This document shows, in pieces, positions 35,601 through 48,300 of a DNA stretch of 64,000 nt (positions are counted from its first letter, which is position 1; every line of letters starts with the position of its first letter). Location: contig OU015672.1 of the NCBI GenBank assembly GCA_907165275.2, forward strand, positions 8,042,501 to 8,106,500, written 5' to 3'. A program made the position numbers and the translations under genes. This stretch comes from Zygaena filipendulae. Its lineage: Eukaryota; Arthropoda; Insecta; Lepidoptera; Zygaenidae. Below the pieces are notes generated by a model that was not told the origin of the DNA, ran no database searches, and saw only the letters and a list, made by a program, of their open reading frames with translations.

Positions 35601-38600
35601 ATACAAGCTCGTAGCTTAGTGTGGGATCAAGTAGATCTGTGAAGTGTATTGATTATTTATTTTTTCAGGTACATAGATAATCCCAGTGAAAAAAAAAGAA
35701 ACAAAAATCTGTTGTGAAGTTTCTCAAAAAATCGCTAACATGTAAAATAGACTAAGAAAACACGTCATGTTTTTTTGCAAAAGGTCTAGTCGATCACCCA
35801 CGGTTTCACTTGCGTTAATTTCGGAGCTCCCGTGGGAATTCCGGGATAAAAAGTACCCCATTTCACTTGGGAACTTGGATCTTATTATCTTATCTTAGGC
35901 AATGGGGTGGGCAAGCAAAGCCTCGGCACCTCGACCCTTGGGATCTTTTGTACCATCCTCATCCTGTGCTCCTCCCTCTACTCCCTGAAAACCTCGGTGG
36001 CGAAGGCTAGCGTGCAGTGGAGGGGTAAGAGCCTAAAGTCCTCTGGTTCTGGGTAAACCATCCCCAGGAGGTCCATTCGTTTACGAGCCAAGGCATCGCA
36101 CTCGCACATAAGATGTGCCATTGTTTCCACCTCTACGCCGCACAACACTCTAGTTTAAGTGAATAGTTTAAATTTAGGAGTTTACAATTATAAAAATACA
36201 AAAAAATCAAATCTTTTATAAATATTATGGATATTATGATATACCGTCTGCGTCCCACGCTCCTTCTATCTGGTAGGAAGCGGTGGCGGCACCGAACATG
36301 AAGTCATCGGGAAACTTCCTTTGCTGCCTCGTTGACGCGTTACAGCTTAACGCCAACACCCTGTGTATCAGAATCATCGTTCATATCACACCAAATAATA
36401 ATAGAATTAATCAAATGACGCACATTATTTTTAACTAGCTGCTCCCCGCGATTTCACCCGCATTAATGGGCATGATGACAATGGGCATGATGACAATGGG
36501 CATGATGACAATGGGCATGATGACAATGGGCATGTTGACTAATTTTTATTTTTTAGTCCGTCTTGAAGATTATTAAAAAATATTGGACACGTATTTTTTC
36601 TTTTTTACGTAATCATAAAATAACGGGGATATATTGAGTTGAAATTTCGCGTGACGTCACTATTCTGACAGTTTGTATGGCGGTTTTAGCGGTTAGTGAC
36701 GTCACGACCCCTCACCCTAAACTTTAATGCGCTTTATCTCTGTATATTTTAATTTATTTGAAAAAGCAAAAAATACGTGTCTATTGTTTTTTTTATTTTC
36801 TAACTGACGGACTAATTAGAATTTTGATTTTCAAAAATAGTCCACATCCCCATTGACAAGGTCTAAAAGTAAAATTCTATTTAGTCCGTCAGTTGGATAG
36901 TAAAAAAATTATAGACACGTATTTTTGCTTTTTGGAATTATTGAAAAGCTTCTTACATAAAACGAATTAAAGTTTAGGAGTGGGAGGTGGCGGCAAAGTG
37001 TACCTAGGTGTGACGTCACACGGAATTCCAACCATCCATGTAGGTACCGCCGTTATTTTTTGATTACGTAAAAAAAGGAAAAATGCGTGTCCAATATTTT
37101 TTAATAATCTACAAGACGGACTAAAAAATAAAAATTAGTCAACATGCCCATTAAAATTATAAAAATGATTGATTAAACAAAATGGAAAAAGGTACATACC
37201 ATAACAAGAGAAGAGACCTCATCTTTATTATTTAATTTTTTGCTGAATATTCCGCCTCTATTTATACTTACTACCCATCTTTGTTGTTATCACTGATAAC
37301 AGCGTTATGTCAAGATATCTCTCCGATCAGCGGAGGTAATCCAGTTATTCGACGCATCATGCAGATGATAAAATGGCACTTCATCTTGTTCTTGCTTTTC
37401 CTAATATGCTATTTAAGCACGTTTGTTGTATCGTTTGTCGTCTGCAGGGCCCTTGTTCACTATGACCAATAACATTCCTTGCCCACCAAAAACCACAATC
37501 CCGAACGCTCCGGATGCAAAAAAAAAAAATATATATTCTTTATGACAAAAGAAACGTTGTAAATGTATTTTTAATACAGTTGCTCAAAAAGTGGCGTATT
37601 GCAGGGACGTTTAGCGTTCGGGATGTGGGCTATTACATACTCGAGCTTTTTGTTTACCTTTCCCGAACTCGTGCGTTCTCTTTGCCAACTGTCAAAAATG
37701 GCGACACGACTTTGACACACTTTTTGCATTGCGAAACGTAGGTTTCGCATTACTAATACGACTAGCGCCATCTCTTGATCACAGTTGGAACTTAGTTGAG
37801 TTTGTTGTGTTTTTGATATTTTATTAAATTGCTTAATTTTTTCGTAACTGTATTAAAAATAGTTGTTCAGTATACGTGCGGAACCGTCATTGAAACTAGT
37901 TCCGACTGTCAACCCTCACCTTCGGCTGCGCCTCGGCTCGGGTAGACATTTGTCGGAACTCTTTGCAATGACAGGCTTTCCGCACTTATAATGAAATATA
38001 CTATTTTTTAAAGTGAAACTTCTTTGAACACGAGGGAATAGCAATTTAAGCGGCGCCTTATTTTACGCGACGCGTTACCCCTTGGCCACAGTCTCGGCGG
38101 CGGCGGCGGTGGCGGTGGCAAAAACAAATGGTAGACAACATACGAAGTTGGCCACAGCTATCAGCGGCGCGGGCTGCGGCCTCCTTCTTATGTTGTCTAC
38201 CATTTGTTTTTGCCGCTGCCGCCGCCGCCACCGCTACCGCCGAGACTGTGGCGCCGCCCTTATGGTCGTAGTGAATAATTTTGCGGTTGCAGTCGGTGAA
38301 GCTCGTGATTATGCGATAACGTGTCGCGTGTGTACGTTGAGTCACGCAGCAATGAACCTAAATCGACATTCTTGCCATTACAAATAAATGCGATACTGAA
38401 TTTGTTGTTTGTTTGTTTGTTACCTACGCTTCCGCGCCCTAACGACTCAACCGATCATCATGGAATGGGGATGTGGACTACTTTTGAAAACCAAAATTCT
38501 AATCAGTCCGTCAGTTAGAAAATAAAAAAACAATCGACACGTATTCATTATTATTTGTTTGTGACGCTGGCAATAATATGGTTAAAATATATCTCTGTGT

Positions 38601-41600
38601 CCAAATAAATGCCTTTTCTTTCTTTCTTTCTTTCTATTTTTTCTTTTTCAAATAAATTCAAATATACAGAGATAAAGCGCATTAAAGTTTAGGGTGAGGG
38701 GGTCGTGACGTCATTGACCGCTGAAACCACCGTACAAACTGTCAGAATAGTGACGTCACGCGAAATTTCAACTCAATATATCGCCGTTATTTTTTGATTA
38801 CGTAAAAAAAGAAAAAATACGAGTCCAATATTTTTTAATAATCTACAAGACGGACTAAAAAATAAAAATTAGTCAACATGGCCCATTTTGCATACACGCT
38901 GTCGGGGATGCGGAAAAGGATATGGGGTACTTTTTAGCCGTTTTTATCCATCCGATTTATCAATTTTTTTTTATGTAAGTATCTCTTTATTAGTTACTAG
39001 TCGATTCCCCACAGTTGCACCTGCATTTATTCCGTAGTTCACTTAGAAATTCCGAGAAAAAAGGAGGTACTCAGAAATACTGTAGATGTAGGTACCTACC
39101 ATAAGTAAAAGATTTTTTTGTATCGGTTGAATAGTTTTTGAGTTTATCCATTGCAAACAAACATAAAAAATAAAATATTTTCTATTTATTATAATATTAC
39201 TCTAGACATAATTGGCTACTTGACAAAAAAATTTTTTTTAGTCCGTCGTGTAGATTAGTAAAAAGTATTGGACACGTATTTTTTCTTTTTTTACGTACTC
39301 AAAAAATAACAGAGATACATTGAGTTGAAATTTCGCGTGACGTCACAATTGGGTGCAGTTTGTATGGCGCTTATAATGAATATTGACGTCACGAGCCCCC
39401 CACCCTAAACTTTAATGCGCTTTATCTATGTTCATTTTCATTAAATTGAAAAAGCAAAAAATACGTGTCTATTATTTTTTTATTTTCTAACTGACGGACT
39501 AATTAGAATTTTGATATTCATACCTTGGAGAATACCCAATTATAGCCATGTTAAAGGATGAATAAATAATCGAAAGTATGACAATGTTCTTCGTTTAAAA
39601 AATAACATCCTGTATAATTACGTATGTTATATAATATTTATTTATCTGAATATTAAGATAATTCTGTCATATTCTTGAGCACTTTGAGTAAAATGTTTTT
39701 AACAAAATAACGCAACGGCTTTTTCAGTGTGCAATATTTGCTTCGATATTTTTTCTTAGTATGTTTGTATGCTCGAGATTTTTCACAAACTATACACTGT
39801 TTAACTTAATATAAAACACTAGCGGTTCCCCTTCGGTTTCACCCGCGTTAATTCCGGAGGTTCCGCGGGAATTCCGGGATAGAAAAGTGCCCTATGTGTT
39901 TCTCTATCTCTATATTCTTATTATAAATGCTAGGTATATTATAAATGCGAAAGTGAGTTTATTTGTTTGTTACGCTTTCAGGCCTTAACGGCTCAACCGA
40001 TCACTATGAAATATTGCGTACATATTGTCAGGGACACAGAAAAGGACAAAGGGTACTTTTTATCTTGGAGTTCCCGCGGAAACTCCGAAACTAACGCGGA
40101 TGAAACTGCATTAAATTTTGCATGCGTACTACACGTCAGGGGTACAAAAAAAGATATAGGATAGTAGGATACTTATACCACCGGAATTCCTGCGTGTGAA
40201 ACCGCGGGAACTGCTAGTTCCTAAATAAATACTTTTTTAAGATTTTTATTTATTCATACACAAGAAAAGTACATAGTCTTCTTTACTTTAAATCAAGCAT
40301 TGTCAAGTCGAATAAGTTTTTTCAATAGTAAATTTTTTATATTCTTTCTTTTTCTTTCTCTCTCTTTTTTATGTCATAGGGGGCAAACGGGCAAGTGGTA
40401 CACCTGATGGTAAGTGATTACCGCCGCCCATAGACATCTGCAACACCAGAAGGCATGCAGGTGCGTTGCCGACCTGGAGCGGGGATGGGAGCTGGCTTTC
40501 AAGTGGGGCTGCCGGAACACACCGTTAGACGCTTGGCGACAGCTTTTCAATTTGAAGGTGGTAGCTAGCCAGCCGGGCACTAGAGAGTGCCCTACCACCA
40601 AGCATCTCTCTTTCTCTCTCTGTCTGTATTTCTCTTTCTCTCTTTCTTTCTTTCTTACTTCGTTTCCTCGCTGGCAGGCGCGGGCGCGGGCGAGGTGCTG
40701 GTGCGCGTGCAGGCGTTCAGCGTGTGCCGCCGCGACCGCGCCGCGCTGCGGGGCCGCGCCGCCGCGCTGCGGGCGCTGCTCGGCCGCCCCGCCGTGCTCG
40801 TGGGCCGCGGGTTCGCCGGTGACGTGCATTCAATATTAATTTCTTATTTAAGTATTTATTACTAGCTGTGCCCCGCGGTTTCACCCGCGGTAATTTCGGA
40901 GTTCCCGCGGGAATACCGGGATAAAAAGTGCCCTGTGTCTTTCTCTGCACCCCTGACAACGTGCGTGCCAAATTTCATCCAAATCCGTTCAGCCGTTTTT
41001 GCGTGATTGAGTAACAAACATCCAAACATCTAAACATCCACACTTTCTCATTTATAATATTAGTAGGACTAGATGTGCCCCGCAGTTTCACCCGCGCGAA
41101 AGGTTTTTATACAACAACTTTTTTCCCGACATCCGATTTCAATAAAAAAAAGCCTATATGTAGCTCCAGGCTCCACCGCATGACAATCCGTTCAGTAGAT
41201 TCGGAGATTATCGCGAACAGACAGACAGACAGACAGAAAAGAATTATAAAAACTTTTTTTGGGCTTGGCTACTCTTCTTTTATCACCCCTCTCAATTTTA
41301 AGTAAATATATTTAATGTACAGAATTGCGAATTCTACTCTGTTATTATAGTATAGATAGATGTAACATGAAACTGATCATCGTGCATCCTTAGCAAACAC
41401 GTCAGGGGTACAGAAAAAGATATAGGTTAGTCTTTTATCCTGAAATTCCCGCGGGAGCTCCTGCGGGGAAGCGCTAAAACAATATAGAATACACGGAAAT
41501 ACGGCAGTTTACAACTGAGAGGGCATTTTTTATAAATTTCCTTGTGAGATTTTATGACAAACGTCTCCCTCAGGCGTGGTGCTGGACGTGGGGCACGGGG

Positions 41601-42342
41601 TGGAAGACCTGGAGCTGGGCGACGAGGTGTGGGGCTGCGTCAGCGAGTGGGCCGGCGGCGCCGCCTGCGAGCTGCTCACCATACGCAGGTGCGCCATCAG
41701 CATCCCGACCCCCGATAGACTTCCACTCCTTGATATATAGGACAAGGATCGTCACAACGACCCGCTTTCTCCAAGTTAGATCATTTGATAGGCTCGCTTA
41801 GGAGGTCCGACACGTCGCGGCCCCTGAGAGTCAAAGTTTGATGTGATATGGACGATATGGTGCACATTCTCGCTGCTCAAGTTATCGCATCAAGGATCGC
41901 TGCGATTCTTATCACTATAATGACTTATGTTGCAAACACCACTCGCTCCCGTTGGCTAAGAGAAGGGAAATAGCCGACTCGACGTTCCTCTTAAAGATAG
42001 CTCAAAGCACTATCGACTGCCCTGACCTGCTATCGCTACTGCCAATTAACGCCCCACCTAAATTCTTAAGGAATTGTAATATATTGAAGCCTCCCATTTC
42101 GTCATCTAATTATAGGCAAAATACATACATTCTGCGTGCGAGTGGAAACTTTAACAGATTATCTGCTAGATTCAATCAGTTGGATCTGTTCGATACCAGC
42201 GTAGTGGCGGCGAGGAGGATGCTTGGCGACGATTTCTTCCGCTCTTAAAATTTATTCCTTATTTTTATGTTTCATTTTCATTTTTGGGTATAGTAATATT
42301 TATTTATTTATTTATTTATTGGAGAAAAAACAGACATAAGTT

Positions 42343-42374
<32 letters not shown>

Positions 42375-45300
42375 GTTTATTTTGGTAAAAATCTTAGTAC
42401 TAGTTAACATTTATCATTTAATTTATACCAAAAAAGGTCTCCGCTCAGCATTGTTGTGGCGCAAACCACAACGCTGGTCTTCCGCGGATACCAGAACTAA
42501 ATTAATAATAATCTTAACTAAAACTTATCACTTCCGTGGTAACAAACAAAAAGAAAACAACAATAATCTAAAAATTTAAAAAACAGTAAAAAAAACCTAA
42601 AAAATAAATAAATAATATTCTTTGTAAGTAAATAAAATGTAGGAAATACTGTGTGAATGCGTGAGATATTGGTGGAACCTGGTACTAGTGAACTATAAAA
42701 AAAATGATAAAAACTGTGACTCATAGTATCTCTAAGTAGTTAGTGCTGCGACTCTATAACTTTTGCTTATCTAAAATGTACTTTTTTAAATTTATTTTAA
42801 AGGTTTTAATGGTGCGAGAATTCCTAATGGGGGGCGGGATGTTGTTCCAGCATTTAGTCGCTGCATATCTAAAGCTGCCACGGAATGCAGCTGTTCTGTG
42901 CTTCGGGCAAATTAGACGGTCGGGTACTCGTGTGCGTTGTGTCAATTTTAATTTATGATAAAGATACGCGGGGCTTTTGTTCTTAATAACACCAAAGAGT
43001 AGTGCGGCAAAGTGGAGAGTACGCCGGGATTCCATATTCAGTAAGTCGCTTTTGTTCAGATAAGGAGTTATGTGGGCTCTACGGGGGATATGAAAGCAAA
43101 ATCTAGCACAGGAGTTTTGTACGCGTTGAATAAGTTTTTTTGTACGAGCCAATAAACAACTACCTACTACAACATCAGCATAATTTAATTTTGACAAAAT
43201 AAGAGATTCACAGAGATAGACTCGCGATTCAACACCTATATATTCCCGAATTTGATACAAGACCTTTAATCTATAGTAACAACTTTTTACTGTTTCCAGA
43301 ATGTGCTTTTCGAACTGTAAGTTACTATCCATTACGAGACCCAAGTTTTTAGTTTCAGTAACCTGCTCGATCTGTGTATCTTTTATTTTTATAACAGGGG
43401 TGTGACTGTCGATGGAAGAGTTCTGAATTTTTGTACCTATAACAATAAACTTAGATTTAGATGGGTTTAACGATAGACCGTTTGCATCTGACCATTCGGC
43501 TACACGTACCAGATCCTCGTTAATTCTATCAACAGCAAGATCAGTATCACAAGGTTTGAACTTCTGGTAAATTTGAAGGTCATCAGCGTATAGATGGTAT
43601 TCATTATTATTAATAAACTTCGGTAAATCTGCAGTATAGAGGATAAATAATACAGGCCCCAGTATCGACCCTTGTGGTACACCTTTAGTTATAGGTAAAT
43701 TTTTTGAAAACTGTTTAGTACCATCACTAAGGATAACTTCTACTTGCTGAAAACGTCCCGTTAGGTAACTGGAAAACCATTTCAATGAAGAGTCGTCAAA
43801 CCCATAATATGTAAGTTTGGCGATAAGTAAGGTGGAATTAATTGTATCAAAAGCGCGTGAGTAGTCCAGCAAAACCAGAATAGATCCCTCACCTATGTCT
43901 CTTCCGGCCAAAATGTCGTCAACCACATCCAGTAGTGCCGTAGCTGTGCTTCTGCCTGCTCGGAAGCCGGATTGTTTCGAAGGTAAGATATTATTTATGT
44001 TAAGGTAATCTACTAATTGTTTGCAAACCACTTTTTCCAGTATTTTAGATAGGAAGGGTAAAATACTAATAGGTCGGAGATGTTTATACTCTTTAGGATT
44101 ACTTATTTTTGGAAGTGGGTGAACTATAGCATTTTTCCATAAGTCGGGAAAAACAGCACTTTCTATAGACATGTTTACTATAGCAGTTATAATAGGTAGT
44201 GTTCGTGGAAGTGTTAGTAAAATCATATTCAGTGTTATGCCATCCACACCTTGAGCGTTGGTTTTAATTTTTCTAATAATTTCAAATATTGTTGCTTCGT
44301 CTACTCGATGCAAACGAAATACAGACGAACTAAACCGGTTAAACCAGAAGAAGGGTAATTGTGTCATATCTATGGATGAATTACCTGGGATATCTAGGAA
44401 ATGATTGTTAATATCATCAGGATTATTAATATTTAGAGGCAAGTCAAATTGCTGCTTACGGAAATCAATATTACGTTTAATATTCTTCCAAAGAACACTA
44501 GTATCTTTTAAATTTTGATCTATGTTATAGCGAAAGTATGCCTTTTTTTCATTGAATATTGCAACATTGACAACGCTTTTAAGTTCTTTATATGTTTTTT
44601 TATCCTGGTCTAGCTTAGTTTTACGACTTTTAGAGTACGCTTTGTCTCGCAACCGCATCATGTCTTTTATAGTCTGTGTTATCCAAGGATAGCTCTGTTC
44701 CTTAACGTAAGATGTTTTAAAAGGAGCATGATAGTCAAATAAAAGATTTAATTTTGTGTTAAATGCGACGAGAGAGTCGTTCACGTTGTCACACAACAAC
44801 TCCTCCCACGATATGGAATTTACTTCAGTATTAAATAGCTCAAAATTGATGTCTTTGAGAGGTCTGTATGTTATCCATCGAGGTTTTGGTCTTGGCTTTT
44901 TCATATTCAGTTCAAATGAGATAAACGCATGATGACTTAAATCTGGTATATATTCTACAATCACATTTGCAACTCTTATACTACTACACACGACATCTAA
45001 CAAAGTAGCCGAATGGTCAGTAAAATGTGTTGGTTCTTTTACGTATTGTTGGAGACTAAGACAATCAATAAAATTGAGAAGTTTTATAGAATCGCTTACA
45101 CTACGTTCCAACAGATCTATATTAAAATCGCCAACCAGAACAACCTGATCAAATTTTGAGAAAAAATTTACTGATTCTGTCATGGCATCTATAAATGTAT
45201 CGACATTTATCCATTGCGGACGATAGGCAGTACCAATAGCGAGACTATAACCACCCACCCTCAGACCGAGCCACATCTGTTCGACGGGTGGAGATGACGG

Positions 45301-48300
45301 ATGCTCCAAAACTCGCGCACGTAACCCGCGCCGTATATAGAAACCTACTCCACCACCGCGCGAACGCACATTGTCTGGACGCGGGACATGGCGCAAACGG
45401 AAGCCGGGCACTATGGGCGCGCGAGCATCTTGATCCTTACACAGCCACGTCTCATTAATAGCCAGCACGTCCACCGCGTGCCGCTCCACAGCTACTACAA
45501 ACTCGTCATGGTGACGGCGATTGCAAAGTGAGCCAGGATTTAGCAGACCAATAGTTACGTTTTTTCGTTGAATAAATTGTATTATAAAACTATAAGATAT
45601 CTCTATATAACAGCAATTAAGTAAGTAAAATTTTAAAAGAGTTAAATGGCGCCAACTAGGCTTATAAATAACCAAAATAACATTGGGACAATCTGACTTA
45701 TTTTTGAAAAAGACTATAGAACAAGAGGAAATCGTTAATGGAATTATTATATAAAAAATATACATAGACGTAACATGGTAAATATAAAATCTGAAACATG
45801 ATTTTAATAATATTGGATGGGAAATGAAAGTAATACAAGTACCACCAAAATAACACCATTGCATACTATCACAAAACCAATATGATAACAATCCGTGAAA
45901 CATATGCAAAAGCAAGAAAATTGTGCAGAACAGATACATAACAAATCTTAGATTCTCTTTAAAAATGTTAAAAATAAAACGAGAAAAAGAAATATAAAAT
46001 CTAAAGTACAGAAAACAAAGAATAAAAATTAAATTATCAGTCAACAATGTTTTTAAAAAATAATCACTAAGCCAAATAGAATTATATATTATTGAGCTTT
46101 TCGGAACATTAATACTCATAATAATACTATTAAAAGTCTTTCTGTTCAGAGCCAACGTTATACCCCTCAAAAATCTTCATAATGTCGATGTCAGAGCGAA
46201 GTCTAAAACTCGGTTTTCCTTGTTCTTTTCTAGCATATATTTTTCCTTCCCGTGTCCATACGAATTTCCAATCTCTACGTCTTGCAGCTTCGCGTGCTTT
46301 TTGGAAAAGCTGTCTAATTGGTTTAGTAAGCCGCTCGTTCACATAGAAAGGGCAAGGAGATCCTGGGAGTGCCATACCCTCTGTAGTAACACCGCGACGC
46401 ACTCGCGCAGCCCGCAGTAACGCGTCACGAGTCGTGCGGCGCGCCAACCGCACCACTAGAGGGCGTGCGCGCGGAAGTGCCCCTTCCACTAAGGGCGCTG
46501 GCACGGGTCCCGCTCGCTGTGCATTTACTATTTCACGCTCTTCCAGCTCCACACCTAGTTTCTTAGCAACTGTTAATAATATATGAGTTGCGTTTTCATT
46601 TTTTGTCTCAGGTAGGCTCGCTATTTCTATGTCGTTTCCTAGCATATCTTGGTCACGATCCTGAATTTCCGTTCTTAAATGTAATACAGTTTCCTCCAAA
46701 ATTTTAATTTTGCCATTCTCTTCTTCGCTCTTTCTTGTTTCAATACACTCTATCCTTGCCTCTAGTCCATCCAGTCGTGCATTAATTGCGTCGGTAAATG
46801 TGCTCATTTTATCACACATTCTGCTAAGCTCCTGTCGCATCGCTCGCATTTCGTCAGAGAATACCTTTATATACGATGAGAAATATCGCGTGAGTGTAGT
46901 TTCATCTTTCGAATCGTCTAATAAATCCTCATTTTTGGCTAGATTTTTCGAAAATTGTGTTCGAAGAGTTACATTTTGGGTATCACTCAGCGGAGTAGAT
47001 ATAGGATTATTCGTGCTATTGCTCCTGTTGGTGGCAGGTGGAGTTATACGAACAGGCGTGTCGAGGTTTCCCTGTTTTGGTACTTTACTCAAACATTCCG
47101 GACATTTCCAATTACGCTTTCGGTCAGAGTTCGCAGCGTAAAATGAGCGGTAACGTTGAGTAGTCATATTCAAACATGACAAGTCATACGCTAACTCACA
47201 CAAAACACAGCGTAAATATTCTTTCTTTGACAACGCTTTTGCACAAGTTGCACAATTCTCTGAGACCATGGATTTAGACGAATGCATGTTGGATTTTAAT
47301 TTTAGGTTTAAATAACGACCTCTGTCAGCGAGTGGCAAGTGCAGTATTAATTTTCAATTTTCAATCACGAGGTATTGAAAGCAGAGCGTAATATGTAGAT
47401 GGCGGTAATATCAAAATAAAATTCCTTGGCGTGTAGCGCCTTCTACCGCGCAGTAGCGATAGCTTACGTGCAAATTTGAATATAACGCCTTTTTCAAATG
47501 TAACGACTTTTACAAGAATTTTATGATAATTTTAAGCATTTTTATTAAACAATATTTACTGTAATGATATTTATAAGCTCTATAAGTAATTTGTACACAT
47601 ACTGATAAATAGTTTTGAGGTTTCAACGTAATCCAATCAGATTATTCACACTTCACTGTCACTTCCCACTATAATGCTTTTTCGCTTTATCTTATTTAAA
47701 ACAGCGACTTACACTAAGATAACACTCTCACTTTACATTTACTTTATTTTGAACCGAATTAACATAAAACTGTGATAACTAACTATTGTTTTACATTTTT
47801 AAAAATATTTTTAGCACAGACGCGCGCGCGGCGTTCCGTACGAAAAGGCCATTTTTCATTGTTAGGACATAGTTACAGAATAAGTAAACTTACAACTAGA
47901 CATAGTAACTTATGTCCTAGGCTTTCCCACAGTTAAGTTACATTACACAACTAGCATTAGCATGGTGACAGAAACATGAGTCGCCGGGTCCACTGCCAAT
48001 ACAGACAAGAATACGCAAATACAAAACCGCTACGCGCCACGCAGCACCAAACAACTGTAGAGGAAGCTTCCTACCTCCACAACCATCCGGCACCGCGCAA
48101 CTCGCAGCAATAGGGTACTTGCATGAATTTTTTTTTCAGTGTATTTTAAAGATATATGGCCTACTTAAACAAAGCAAGCAAAAGAAAAATAATATATGCA
48201 TAAATTAATTAAATAGAGCGTTTCAAAGTTCCTACTTTAGACCTTACCACCGAAACGCGGAATGACGTCACTTGTTCAAAATTACGCCTTATTAATCTGT

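Larger units (their letters stand above)
42340..47400 (-). mobile_element. Near-complete CR1-like non-LTR retrotransposon
   Basis: Two long minus-strand ORFs (47338-46130 and 46170-42754) overlap by 41 bp and are followed by a 3' UTR ending in an ATTATTATT repeat (plus-strand coordinates 42341-42369). The 5' end is not sharply visible and may extend past 47400. The element sits in intron 6 of the RTN4IP1-like gene, in antisense orientation. Confidence 0.85.

Noticed and set aside
38058..38387. Ala-rich and Val-rich frames over the hairpin
   Set aside because: Both strands are open only because of GGC/GCC triplets; no splice signals or conserved motifs are visible.
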